Both the position numbers and the translations under genes were made by a program. From Deltaproteobacteria bacterium (GTDB lineage: Bacteria; Desulfobacterota; Binatia; UBA9968), in the NCBI GenBank assembly GCA_009692615.1, contig SHYW01000014.1, forward strand, positions 1 to 62,129: DNA of 62,129 bases. The letters are read 5' to 3'. Below the pieces are notes generated by a model. That model did no database searches. It was not told where the DNA came from and saw nothing but the letters and a program-made list of their open reading frames with translations. Every line of letters begins with the position of its first letter. The stretch's first letter is position 1. Positions 27,751 to 36,419 of the stretch are shown here, one piece after another.

Positions 27751-29274
27751 CTACACTCCCGCGCGCGCGCCAAGTTCTTGCCGCGCCACTTCACGATCGT
27801 CGAAATGAATTTTCTGTTTGCCGAGAATCTGATAATCCTCGTGTCCTTTACCCGCGATCAAAACTAAATCTCCCGCCTGCGCCCAACTCAAGGCGCTGCG
27901 AATCGCCAAACGCCGGTCAACTTCCATGGAATAGCCGCGCGCATCTGACGAAACCCGTAATCGATGCATCCCGGTCTTTTTCACGCCGACTTCGATCTCG
28001 TCGAGAATCACCAGCGGCTCCTCGGTGCGCGGATTGTCGGAAGTGACCATCACCCGGTCGCTCAAGCGCGCGGCGATCTCGCCCATCAGCGGCCGCTTGC
28101 CGCGGTCGCGGTCGCCGCCGCAACCGAACACCGCGATCAGCCTGCCGCCAGTCAACGGCCGCACCGCGGTTAAAACTTTTTCCAACGCGTCCGGCGTATG
28201 CGCGTAGTCGACGAGAATCGTAATGCCGCGATCATTGCCGACCTTTTCCACCCGGCCAGGAACCAATTTAAGTTGGCGAATCCCATCTCCGACAATGCCG
28301 GCGTCCAGTCCGAGCGCCGAACCCACCGCCGCCGCGCCGAGAATGTTTTGCAAGTTGGCGCCGCCGATGAGCGGCGAGTCGCAGTCGATGGACCTTCCGC
28401 GCGCGGAAATCTTGCCGTGCAGGCCGTCGACGCTTTGGCTGACGTTGAGCGGATGAACATCGAAAGACGCATTGGCGCCATAAGTCCAAACTTCTAAACC
28501 GTGAGCCCGCGCCATTTGCGCCAGTTCAGCACCGCGCGGATCGTCGCCGTAAATCACCGCGGCCTTGTTACGCTTCGGGCTGACGCCCAAATAGTCGCTG
28601 AACAGCCGGCTCTTGGCCAAAAAATAATCGTCCATATCGCGGTGGTAGTCGAGATGATCCCGCGACAGGTTGGTGAACACGCCGATGTCGAATTCCAAGC
28701 CGCGCACCCGCTCCTGGACCAAAGCGTGGGACGAAACCTCCATCGCCACCGCTTTCACGCCGGCACCGACCATTTGCGCCAACAGCTCCTCGATATCGAG
28801 TGACTCCGGTGTCGTGTGGTGCGCCGGCACCGCTTGAGCACCATAGCGATAGTTGATCGTGCCAAGAACTCCGGGCGTCAATTGGGCGCTGTTCAGAATC
28901 GACTCGAGTAAATACGTCAAGGTGGTTTTACCGTTGGTGCCGGTGACGCCGATGAGTTTTAGTCTACTGCTTGGCCGCCGATAAAAATGCGCCGACCAAA
29001 GCCCCAACGCGCGCCGCACATCTGCGACCCTAATCGCCGCGGCCTCTGTCGGCCAGCTGCCTGGGCGCGAATAGACATACCCCGCCGCTCCCTGGTGCAC
29101 CGCCGCGGCGATGTAATCATGGCCGTCAACTTTTTCGCCGGCCACGGCGAAAAACATTTGCCCGTTGCCGGCGGCGCGCGAGTCGTAGGTGAGCCCGCTC
29201 ACTTCTTGGTCCAGATTACCGTCAGCGGCTTCCACCTCCTCAATCGTCAAAAACTCTTTCAGTCGCATCGCCAT
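27751..29274 (-). CDS. murE: UDP-N-acetylmuramoyl-L-alanyl-D-glutamate--2,6-diaminopimelate ligase
   Basis: 507 residues. MurE adds the third stem residue. Start region SGLTYDSRAAGNGQMFFAVAG in part; ATP loop GVTGTNGKTTLTYLLESIL; NLSRDHLDYHRDMDDYFLAK; VDYAHTPDALEKVL and GCGGDRDRGKRPLMGEIA. The DNPRTEEP motif is the diaminopimelate-type specificity loop, so meso-DAP peptidoglycan is expected. The first codon overlaps the ftsI stop by one base; an ATG two codons later is a possible alternative. Confidence 0.98.
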   Translation of the reverse strand: MAMRLKEFLTIEEVEAADGNLDQEVSGLTYDSRAAGNGQMFFAVAGEKVDGHDYIAAAVHQGAAGYVYSRPGSWPTEAAAIRVADVRRALGLWSAHFYRRPSSRLKLIGVTGTNGKTTLTYLLESILNSAQLTPGVLGTINYRYGAQAVPAHHTTPESLDIEELLAQMVGAGVKAVAMEVSSHALVQERVRGLEFDIGVFTNLSRDHLDYHRDMDDYFLAKSRLFSDYLGVSPKRNKAAVIYGDDPRGAELAQMARAHGLEVWTYGANASFDVHPLNVSQSVDGLHGKISARGRSIDCDSPLIGGANLQNILGAAAVGSALGLDAGIVGDGIRQLKLVPGRVEKVGNDRGITILVDYAHTPDALEKVLTAVRPLTGGRLIAVFGCGGDRDRGKRPLMGEIAARLSDRVMVTSDNPRTEEPLVILDEIEVGVKKTGMHRLRVSSDARGYSMEVDRRLAIRSALSWAQAGDLVLIAGKGHEDYQILGKQKIHFDDREVARQELGARAGV

Positions 29275-31229
29275 CAGCCCTGCAAATTGAGCACTAAAAC
29301 TTCCTCGTCATTCCAGTTGCCGCCGGCGGCCGGCGACTGCCTGACGACGTAACCGTTGCCTTGCAAACGCACTTTGACTTTCATCGATTGGGCTTTTTCC
29401 AATGCTTCACGCAAACTCAAACCGGTGAAATTCGGCACGGCGCCGGGGCCGCTATTGATCGCGACGGGCGTAGCGCGCTTGGTCGGCGAGCGTGCCGAAA
29501 TATGTTCGATGCCCTTGGTTACCGCTGAAATCGAGGCGGCCTTTTCCGGCGCCACCGAGTAGCGGCTGAGCGCCGCTTGGGCGATGTTACGAAACACCGG
29601 CGCCGCCACCACGCCGCCATAAACCGCCGCTTCCGGCTCGTCGATCAATACTAACGCGACCAAACGCGGATCGTTGGCGGGAACGAAGCCGACAAATGAG
29701 CCGACGCGTTTTTTTGAATAGCCGCCATGAGTCGTATCGGCCTTTTGCGCCGTGCCAGTTTTACCCGCCACTTCGAAGCCCTCGACATTCGCCATGGTGC
29801 CGGTGCCGCCCTCGGTGGTGACATCGCGCAACATGGAAGCGAGCAGCTTGGCGGTTTTTTCCGAAACCACTCGGCGCACCACATGGGGCTGATTTTCCAG
29901 CAACACCTGGCCGCTCGGACTGACGATGCGCCGGGTCACGAACGGCTTCATGAGAATGCCGCCGTTGGCGATGGCGGCGTAGGCCATCACCATCTGCATC
30001 GGTGTCGTCGAGATCCCCTGGCCGAAAGCATGTGTCGCCAAGTCGATGCCCGACCAGCTGTCGACGCGACGCAGCAAACCAGGCACTTCGCCGGGCACGT
30101 CGATGCCGGTAACTTTGCCGAAACCAAATTTTTCGATGTACTTGAAGTAGCGTTCCTTCTTGACCTTCTCGGCGATCTTGGTGAAACCGATATTGCTCGA
30201 CACCTGGAGAATTTTGGCGAAGGAGATCCAGCCCTGGGGATGGGTGTCGTGAATAATTTTACCGGCAAAGTGGTACTTGCCCATTTCGCAGTAAAATAAG
30301 TCTTCCTTGCCGACCACTTCTTCTTCGATGGCCGTCGCCGCGAGAATGGTTTTGAACGTCGAGCCTGGTTCGAAGCTGTCGGTCACGGCACGATTGCGTT
30401 TTTGCGCCGCGCTCTGCTCGGCGTAATGGTTCGGATCGAACGACGGATAGTTCGCCAACGCCAAGACTTCGCCAGTGCGAGGATCGACGACGATCGCGAC
30501 GCCGGCCTTGGCGCGGTTTTTAACGATCGAAGCTTCGAGTTCTTTTTCAGCGATATGCTGAATCGAAGTGTCCAAGGTTAAGTGGATGTCACTGCCGGGG
30601 GGAATTTGTATGCCTTCGATGCCTTGCACCAACACGCGGCGGCCCAGCGCGTCCCGTTCGGACACCGACGAACCGGCTTCGCCGCGAATGTAATCGTTGT
30701 ATTTAAGCTCCAGTCCTTCGAGCCCTTCGGAATCGCGGCCGACAAAGCCGATCACTTGCCCGGCCAGCTGACCCTGGGGATAGAGACGAATGGGCTCATA
30801 GAACATGCCGATACCGTCCAAGTTGAGCGCCTGAATTTTTTCCGCCTCCGGCGATGACAGTTGGCGCTTGATCCAGACGAAGGGTTTCTCGGAAGCGACC
30901 TTCTGCTGCACATCGGCGAGACGAAGACCGAGAATCTGTGCCAAGTTCTGACTGACTTTGTCGGCATCTTGGACGCGGTGCGGCCGGACATAGACCGATT
31001 GCGACTCCATGCTCAGCGCCAAAGGTTCGCCGGCACGGTCGAACAGAGCGCCGCGCTTGGGCTGCACGATCCACTCTTTCAGATGCTGGCGCTGGCCCAG
31101 CCGCATGAGCTTGTCGCCCTGAAGAATTTGCAACTGAAACGCCCGCCCACCGACCGTCAAGAATAGACAGAGGAATAATATTTTGGCGGCGATCAACCGG
31201 CGGTGATGACGCTGCTGCGTTCGTCTCAT
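29274..31229 (-). CDS. ftsI: penicillin-binding protein 3 with C-terminal PASTA domain
   Basis: 651 residues. It is the division-specific transpeptidase, partner of FtsW. One membrane anchor (about 12-30), a dimerisation domain beginning PKRGALFDRAGEPLALS, then the transpeptidase with S290-T-F-K293 in EPGSTFK, S344-S-N346 and K490-T-G. A single PASTA domain (about 597-651, VPNFTGLSLREALEKAQSM) follows, as in SpoVD/Pbp2x-type and deltaproteobacterial proteins but not enteric FtsI. It overlaps ftsL by 4 bp and murE by 1 bp. Confidence 0.96.
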   Translation of the reverse strand: MRRTQQRHHRRLIAAKILFLCLFLTVGGRAFQLQILQGDKLMRLGQRQHLKEWIVQPKRGALFDRAGEPLALSMESQSVYVRPHRVQDADKVSQNLAQILGLRLADVQQKVASEKPFVWIKRQLSSPEAEKIQALNLDGIGMFYEPIRLYPQGQLAGQVIGFVGRDSEGLEGLELKYNDYIRGEAGSSVSERDALGRRVLVQGIEGIQIPPGSDIHLTLDTSIQHIAEKELEASIVKNRAKAGVAIVVDPRTGEVLALANYPSFDPNHYAEQSAAQKRNRAVTDSFEPGSTFKTILAATAIEEEVVGKEDLFYCEMGKYHFAGKIIHDTHPQGWISFAKILQVSSNIGFTKIAEKVKKERYFKYIEKFGFGKVTGIDVPGEVPGLLRRVDSWSGIDLATHAFGQGISTTPMQMVMAYAAIANGGILMKPFVTRRIVSPSGQVLLENQPHVVRRVVSEKTAKLLASMLRDVTTEGGTGTMANVEGFEVAGKTGTAQKADTTHGGYSKKRVGSFVGFVPANDPRLVALVLIDEPEAAVYGGVVAAPVFRNIAQAALSRYSVAPEKAASISAVTKGIEHISARSPTKRATPVAINSGPGAVPNFTGLSLREALEKAQSMKVKVRLQGNGYVVRQSPAAGGNWNDEEVLVLNLQG

Positions 31230-31567
31230 GGCAGAACGATGACCTGGCCTTTCTCCGGCGGGGCCAAACCCAAGCGCTGGCGCGCCAGCGCCTCCAATTT
31301 ATCCGGCGAATTCAGTGTTGCTAGTTCAAATTTCAATTCACGATTTTCCTGTTCGAGACGCGTCTGTAATTTACTCGACGTCGAGAGCACGTAACCCATG
31401 CGCACCACTTGCAGGCGTAACCAGACATGGGCCAAAACGACGCCGATCAAACTAACGCCCAAGATCACGGCGAAAAAAATCCGCCAACGGGACGCCGCCG
31501 AACGTTGTGGCCGTTCGCGTTTAACGCTGGCGATCCTGCGCGGTTGCGCGCTTACTGCGCTTGCCAT
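31226..31567 (-). CDS. ftsL: cell division protein FtsL
   Basis: 113 residues. A basic cytoplasmic head (about 1-28), one membrane span (WRIFFAVILGVSLIGVVLAHV) and a periplasmic coiled-coil helix (LQTRLEQENRELKFELATLN) ending with the characteristic PDKLEALARQRLGLAPPEKGQVIVL. FtsL pairs with FtsB and FtsQ and activates FtsWI. Sequence conservation in the family is low, but size, topology and the position between rsmH and ftsI are diagnostic. ATGA overlap with ftsI. Confidence 0.93.
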   Translation of the reverse strand: MASAVSAQPRRIASVKRERPQRSAASRWRIFFAVILGVSLIGVVLAHVWLRLQVVRMGYVLSTSSKLQTRLEQENRELKFELATLNSPDKLEALARQRLGLAPPEKGQVIVLP

Positions 31568-31575
31568 GCCGGTTC

Positions 31576-32502
31576 CTAAACTCTCTCGACCACGCGCAAC
31601 TTAGCTGAGCGCGCGCGCGGATTGGCGCTAACTTCTTCGGCCGACGCCATCAACGGCCGTTTGGTGACTAGTTTAACTTTGCCGCTCCAACCGCAGCGAC
31701 AGGTTAGCACCCGCGGCGGGCACAGACATTCAGTAGACCAACGGCGAAATGTCGTTTTCACCAGACGATCTTCCAATGAATGAAACGCGATAATTGCCAT
31801 CCGCCCCTGGGGCCGGAGAATTTCATAACCGAAATCTAAAAACCTTTGGAGCGCGTCCAACTCGTCATTAACGGCGATGCGCAGAGCCTGAAAAACTTGC
31901 GTCGCCGGATTATGATCGCGCTTATGAACGCGCTTCACCCGGGCGACTAGTTGGGCCAACTCCTCGGTGGTGACAATCGCCTTGAGTTGACGCTCAGCAA
32001 CCACCGTCCGGGCCAGCCGCCGGGCTTGCGGCTCCTCACCAAAATCGCGAAAAATTTTTTCCAGCGACGCTTCGCTATAGGTGTTGACGACCTCCGCGGC
32101 ATCCAATGGCTGGCGCCGGTCCATGCGCATATCGAGCCTCCCGTTGGCGCGAAAACTAAAACCGCGCTCGGCAGAATCGATCTGATGGGATGAAACACCT
32201 AAGTCCAAGATCACTCCGTCCACCATGTCCCAACCGGCCGTGGCGAGCAGCTCGCGCGTATCGGCAAAGCTCCCTTGGAGCGCCGTGAAGCGCGCGCCGA
32301 AACGTCTCAAACGCTCGCTGGCCGCGGCCAACGCTTCGTCGTCACGATCCAAACCCAGTACTTGGCCATCGGGCTCACTGGCAATTAATATTTGCTCGCT
32401 GTGACCTCCCCCGCCCAGAGTGCCATCGAGAAACCGCTTGCCGGACTCAGGACGGAGCAACTCACCCACTTCCCGCGCCAGCACAGAAACATGCGCAAAC
32501 AC
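31576..32502 (-). CDS. rsmH: 16S rRNA (cytosine(1402)-N(4))-methyltransferase
   Basis: 308 residues. RsmH methylates N4 of C1402 in the ribosomal P site using S-adenosylmethionine. Marks are HVSVLAREVGELLRPESGKRFLDGTLGGGGHSEQIL (in part), VLGLDRDDEALAAASERL, DGVILDLGVSSHQID, AERGFSFRANGRLDMRMD and the C-terminal IAFHSLEDRLVKTTFR. It follows the STAS gene by 3 bp, where mraZ would normally be the direct neighbour. Confidence 0.97.
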   Translation of the reverse strand: MFAHVSVLAREVGELLRPESGKRFLDGTLGGGGHSEQILIASEPDGQVLGLDRDDEALAAASERLRRFGARFTALQGSFADTRELLATAGWDMVDGVILDLGVSSHQIDSAERGFSFRANGRLDMRMDRRQPLDAAEVVNTYSEASLEKIFRDFGEEPQARRLARTVVAERQLKAIVTTEELAQLVARVKRVHKRDHNPATQVFQALRIAVNDELDALQRFLDFGYEILRPQGRMAIIAFHSLEDRLVKTTFRRWSTECLCPPRVLTCRCGWSGKVKLVTKRPLMASAEEVSANPRARSAKLRVVERV

Positions 32503-32505
32503 CGT

Positions 32506-32868
32506 TCAGTGACTGGTACCGTCACCCTCCCAATCGTCATCGAAACTTTCGATGGCGTCTTCGAGAGAAGTGTAGTCCTCGAAAAAGCGATCCATGCCGA
32601 CAACTTTGAAAATATCGCGCAGAAACGGACTCATGCCGGCGAGCTTCAAATCGCCGTTGAGATTGCGCAGCAACTTCAAACGTTCGAGCAGAACGCCGAT
32701 GCTGAGATAGTTGATGTGATCCACCGAGCGCAGATTGAGCACGACCTTGATGCGCTCTTTTTCGATTAGCGAGCCGATGGTGTCTTTGATTCGAATCATT
32801 TCCCGAAAATCGATGTCGCCCGTGATATCGATTACCGAAATATCTTGAATCGGTTTGCGCGCAAACAT
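32506..32868 (-). CDS. STAS-domain protein (anti-sigma-factor-antagonist-like)
   Basis: 120 residues forming one STAS domain: VIDITGDIDFREMIRIKDTI, then VVLNLRSVDHINYLSIGVLL and LKLAGMSPFLRDIFKVVGMDRFF, followed by an acidic tail (SFDDDWEGDGTSH). Where SpoIIAA-type proteins have D-S-S-G with the phosphorylated serine, this one has N53-Y54-L55-S56, so classical kinase control is unlikely. It sits between mraZ and rsmH, an unusual place for such a gene, and must be co-transcribed with the division operon. Its partner is unknown. Confidence 0.88.
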   Translation of the reverse strand: MFARKPIQDISVIDITGDIDFREMIRIKDTIGSLIEKERIKVVLNLRSVDHINYLSIGVLLERLKLLRNLNGDLKLAGMSPFLRDIFKVVGMDRFFEDYTSLEDAIESFDDDWEGDGTSH

Positions 32869-32911
32869 TCGCCACTCTCCTGGCTGCCGTCAGCCCCTCG
32901 CCGAATTTGTG

Positions 32912-33364
32912 TTAGAGCCCCAAGTCACCGAGAAAATCGGGATCCTGCATCAACTTGTCCTCAGCCTCGACGAAGATCTTCTTCCACGCCTCGTGATCCC
33001 AAACGCGAAACTTTTCCAACGCCGAAACCAAGATTACATTGCGCTTGAGGTCCGCGTACTTGCGCAGTCCCGGAGGAATGAGGATGCGCCCATGGCTATC
33101 GAGGTTGCACTCGCAGGCGGAGGCCAAGTAATAGTTTTGGAACTGCACCATGCGCGGATCGAATTTCGGTTTCTTCTGGATTTCTTCTTCAAACTTGAGC
33201 CAGGCATCGATGGGATAAACATCCAGACAGCGTTGTCCGCCAATCAAAAAGTTTGTCATGACGATACGGTCGTCGCTCTTCCCGACCAGCACGTCACGGA
33301 ATTTCACCGGGATGCTGAGCCGCCCCTTGTTATCGAGGGTATGTTCAAAGCTGCCGCGAAACAT
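32912..33364 (-). CDS. mraZ: transcriptional regulator MraZ
   Basis: 150 residues with two SpoVT/AbrB-like halves: MFRGSFEHTLDNKGRLSIPVKFRD and the second CECNLDSHGRILIPPGLRKYA (both quoted in part by their DxxGR cores, DNKGR and DSHGR). MraZ rings bind repeated TGGG-type boxes and control the first promoter of the division cluster, usually their own. Two exact TGGGA boxes ten bases apart lie about 40 bp upstream, next to a strong promoter, consistent with autorepression. Confidence 0.95.
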   Translation of the reverse strand: MFRGSFEHTLDNKGRLSIPVKFRDVLVGKSDDRIVMTNFLIGGQRCLDVYPIDAWLKFEEEIQKKPKFDPRMVQFQNYYLASACECNLDSHGRILIPPGLRKYADLKRNVILVSALEKFRVWDHEAWKKIFVEAEDKLMQDPDFLGDLGL

Positions 33365-33403
33365 AGTTTGTCGGGACCGATTACACCTTAAAAAAATTAT
33401 TTA

Positions 33404-33428
33404 TCCCATTTTTTCCCACTAAGCGCCA
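33404..33428 (-). promoter_or_regulatory. MraZ-type operator boxes
   Basis: On the minus strand TGGGA occurs at 33414-33418 and 33404-33408, exactly ten bases apart, with a degenerate TGGCG one period further upstream (33424-33428). This matches the known MraZ site of TGGG boxes at ten-base spacing. The boxes lie at and just after the expected start of transcription, so binding would block the division-cluster promoter. Confidence 0.7.
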
Positions 33429-33457
33429 CTTATAACTTTCTCTATACCACCTGTCAA
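33429..33457 (-). promoter_or_regulatory. sigma-70-type promoter of the division cluster
   Basis: TTGACA (33452-33457), a 17-bp spacer and TATAAG (33429-33434), read on minus, make a near-consensus housekeeping promoter. Transcription would start near 33422, giving a leader of about 58 nt before mraZ. Nothing else recognisable was seen in the rest of the 347-bp gap up to rnpB. Confidence 0.75.
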
Positions 33458-33711
33458 CTAAAATGATTGGAAATTGCGAGGTTATATCGAGATTTTAGGG
33501 AGCAGCTAACCCATCATTCGAACTTCCTGGAAGCAGAGTGAAGTAATACTAAAGCGCGGCAACTTCTGGCCATCAAAGCAATCGAGACGACTACTTCCTG
33601 GGCAGCTTGGAAGATAGAAATCAAAAAATGTAGGAATTTCGCTCAGTGGTGCAAAAAGACTCTGGATTGAGCTCGTGACGGATAATAAGAAGGAGCGAAC
33701 AGCAGGAATGT

Positions 33712-34084
33712 GGGCTAAAGTGGATCGGTAAGCCGGGTTCTGTCATGACTCTTAATAAGAATCACCGCGATCATTCATCTTGCTCCGCGATTACTCGTGG
33801 AGTCGAGCGACCATACCCGAGGGCTATGAGCGGACCGCCCAGCCCTCCTATTCGGTCTTGCTCCAGGTGGGGTTTGCCAAGCGTCCACCATCGCTGGTGA
33901 ACCGGTGAGCTCTTACCTCGCCTTTTCAACCTTACCGGCCGCCGAAGCGGCAGGCGGTATGTTTTCTGTGGTACTTTCCCCCGATCACTCGGGGCCGCCG
34001 TTAACGGCCACCCTGTCCTATGGAGCCCGGACTTTCCTCCCCTGCGCGCGTGCGCGAGAGCGATCGCTTAATCCACTTTAGCCC
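33712..34084 (-). ncRNA. rnpB: RNase P RNA, bacterial class A
   Basis: About 373 nt on minus. The ends pair perfectly: GGGCTAAAGTGGAT at the 5' side (complement of 34071-34084) with its complement at 33712-33725, a 14-bp P1. The conserved GAGGAAAGTCCGGGCTCC (CR I), CAGGGTG (CR II region), GGGGGAAAGTACCACAGAAA-type block and AGAACCCGGCTTACCGAT-type end (CR V) are visible on minus. It is the catalytic RNA that matures tRNA 5' ends. It lies between the zinc-ribbon gene and the division-cluster promoter. Confidence 0.95.
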
Positions 34085-34209
34085 AAGACCGAGTCTAACA
34101 TTAATTCGCCGCGCCAGTAGCCTAATTGGCAAACTTTTCGGCGGGCGAATTCACTTCGCAAAATGTTGCATCGACGATGAGGCAGATTCTGCGATCGAGA
34201 TTGTTGCGG

Positions 34210-34938
34210 TTACTGCGACATCGGTCGGACGAAAAGAATCCGTTGGCAGCTGGGGCAGAGATGAACTTTCTCGCTGCGTACAATTTCATTGCTCAACTGC
34301 GGCGGGATGTTCATGTAGCAGCCCTGACAAATTCCGCCGGCGACTTCGACCACCGCCGTGCCGCCACGACGCGAGAAGATCAACTCATAGCGCGAGATTA
34401 GATCCCCGGTTACTTGCGCGGCGATGCTTTGGCGCCGGTTCGCGGCTTCAGAAACCGCTTCATCGATACCGGTGATTTGCAATTTCAATTCCTGCTGTTG
34501 TCTTTGCCACTGCTCTTGCAGCTCGGCCATCTCGGCTTCCTTCGCTTGAATCTGCACCTTGACGGCGTCGATGTCTTGCATGATCTTGATCAGCTCTTCT
34601 TCGAGGACGCCGTTGTTTTCGCGCATCTGATCGATCTCACGCTGCAAGGCTTGGAGCTCCTTAACGTTTTTAATGCGGTTCATGCGCATCCGCTTGTCCA
34701 TCGCCTTCTTGCCTTCGTCTTGAAAAACTCGGTCCTTGGCAACGCGCAATTTTTCTTTCTCAACCACAGACGCCGTCAGAACCGCGATCTCCCGTTTTTT
34801 CGCCTGAATATCTTTGCCTTTGACGTCCAGTTCGCCGAGCAAGCCCTGTTTGATGCCGGTTTGCTCTTTGATCTGCCGGTCGACAGTTTGTAACGATGCC
34901 AGAATTTCGATTTGAGCGTGCAACTTAGAATCCCCCAT
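34210..34938 (-). CDS. C4-type zinc-ribbon coiled-coil protein (CdsZ/DUF164-like)
   Basis: 242 residues from ATG at 34938. A long coiled coil (about 5-180, rich in E/K/Q heptads, with KKAMDKRMRMNRIKNVKELQ) is followed by a C-terminal C4 zinc ribbon (ICQGCYMNIPPQL and LCPSCQRILF). Relatives are nucleic-acid-associated proteins whose exact role is still being worked out, often next to rnpB as here. The start is unusual: an intrinsic terminator hairpin with T8 ends seven bases before the ATG, and no ribosome-binding site is visible. Confidence 0.87.
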   Translation of the reverse strand: MGDSKLHAQIEILASLQTVDRQIKEQTGIKQGLLGELDVKGKDIQAKKREIAVLTASVVEKEKLRVAKDRVFQDEGKKAMDKRMRMNRIKNVKELQALQREIDQMRENNGVLEEELIKIMQDIDAVKVQIQAKEAEMAELQEQWQRQQQELKLQITGIDEAVSEAANRRQSIAAQVTGDLISRYELIFSRRGGTAVVEVAGGICQGCYMNIPPQLSNEIVRSEKVHLCPSCQRILFVRPMSQ

Positions 34939-34945
34939 CCAAAAA

Positions 34946-34969
34946 AAATGCACCCCGTTGGGTGCATTT
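34946..34969 (-). terminator. intrinsic terminator touching the zinc-ribbon gene start
   Basis: AAATGCACCC (34946-34955) and GGGTGCATTT (34960-34969) form a 10-bp stem with a CGTT loop. On minus it is followed by a T8 run, then GG and the ATG of the zinc-ribbon gene. It should end the M48-protease transcript coming from the right, and could act as an attenuator for the gene that follows. Confidence 0.7.
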
Positions 34970-35153
34970 CTAGAACTGGAATGCTGCTAATGAAAAATAA
35001 TTAATGATTGTTTTCTTACACACCCGGGAACAAATCCTCAGGTGCATTATCTATCTGGATTCGACGGCGAAGTCAAAGCGCTGGCGCGAGCCCCATGGAA
35101 CCGTCGAATCGCGGTAATAATCGCCGACGTTAAAGGCCAAGCTAGCAGGAAAA

Positions 35154-36353
35154 CTAAGGACGAAGCGGCGTATTCTGCCGCTGTTGGCGGTTGCGCAATT
35201 GCCGATCGATATCACCGGTGGCGCGAAACAGTTGGGCCAGCCAATTAATCACGTCGTTGATGCGGCTGCCGTTATTACTTGCAACGTCCGCCCATGAACG
35301 GCCGCGCTGGAAGTCGTCGGCGATACGACTGAGCGAGCCGCGGCCAAGATAAGCGACCCCGCGCAGCGCCGCGTAGGCGCCGTAGCCGACGCGCAATTGC
35401 TGGCGTTCTTGAAGCACAAGTTGCGGACTGATGTTCAATTGATAAGCCAGCGCTTCGACGACAACGCGCTCGCCGTTTTGCTCTTCGATGTAACGATCCA
35501 AACCCGCCATGCGCTTCAGCAGCTCGCGCTCGGTTTTCGCTGCCGCCGTGTCGAGGGCTTCAGCCGACGGCAGGGATTCGATACGCGCGCTACTCGGCTG
35601 ATAATAACTCAGCGCTTCGGGTAGGAACGAACGCAATTGTTGAATGCGCGTCTCGTAACCGGGATGCGTCGAGAGAAAATCCGGTGTCGCACCCTTGGCG
35701 CCGGCTTTCTTTTCCATGCGCTCCCATAGATCGAGTGCCACGCGCGGATCGTAACCAGCCTTGGCCATGAGAATTAAACCGATGTGATCGGCTTCGGTCT
35801 CTTGGGCACGTCCGAAGGGCAATGCGACACCGACGCCGGTGCCGATGCCGTATGCTTGCAATACTTGGTTGGCGACCGCGGGATTGCGTCCTAACGCCAC
35901 ACCGAGCCCGACGCCGCCCAACTGCAAGAGCATGCCTTGGCTCATGCGCTCCGCCGGATGACGCGCCAAAGCATGGGCGACTTCGTGGCCCATGACCACG
36001 GCCAACCCCGCTTCATCACGAGCCGGGCCGAAGATGCCGGTGTAGACCGCGACTTTGCCGCCGGGCAAAGCGAAGGCATTGACCGTTTCGGGATCGTTGA
36101 TGATCGAAAACTCCCAATTGTATTCCGGTTTGTTTGCCACCGCGGCGATCTTTTCACCGACCCGCCGGACGATCCGCTCGGCGTCAATATCGCGAGTCAC
36201 CACGCTATCGCGCAACGTATGGCGATAGGCGTCGTCACCCAGCCCGGCTTCTTGCCCTTCGCTGACGAGAATAAATTGGTTGCGGCCGGTGTACGGCACC
36301 GTGGCGCAACCGATGAGAAGAATTATTGCGAGAATAACCGAAAATCGATGCAT
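35154..36353 (-). CDS. M48-family metalloprotease lipoprotein
   Basis: 399 residues. The signal peptide ends in a lipobox (LLIGC, Cys16), so the protein is probably anchored in the outer membrane facing the periplasm. The zinc site is HEVAH at 123-127 with the third ligand in the QETEADHIG helix (about 184-192). FLSTHPGYETRIQQL is the usual end of the peptidase domain (about residue 235). It resembles BepA/LoiP-type proteases that degrade or help assemble envelope proteins. An extra C-terminal part of about 150 residues, helical and basic, replaces the TPR domain of BepA. Single-gene unit. Confidence 0.9.
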   Translation of the reverse strand: MHRFSVILAIILLIGCATVPYTGRNQFILVSEGQEAGLGDDAYRHTLRDSVVTRDIDAERIVRRVGEKIAAVANKPEYNWEFSIINDPETVNAFALPGGKVAVYTGIFGPARDEAGLAVVMGHEVAHALARHPAERMSQGMLLQLGGVGLGVALGRNPAVANQVLQAYGIGTGVGVALPFGRAQETEADHIGLILMAKAGYDPRVALDLWERMEKKAGAKGATPDFLSTHPGYETRIQQLRSFLPEALSYYQPSSARIESLPSAEALDTAAAKTERELLKRMAGLDRYIEEQNGERVVVEALAYQLNISPQLVLQERQQLRVGYGAYAALRGVAYLGRGSLSRIADDFQRGRSWADVASNNGSRINDVINWLAQLFRATGDIDRQLRNRQQRQNTPLRP

Positions 36354-36419
36354 AGAGCGCTGGAAAAACCTCCAGCAAAAAAATTGTAACGCCCGCGCGA
36401 CCGCGAAGCAATCCGCGGC

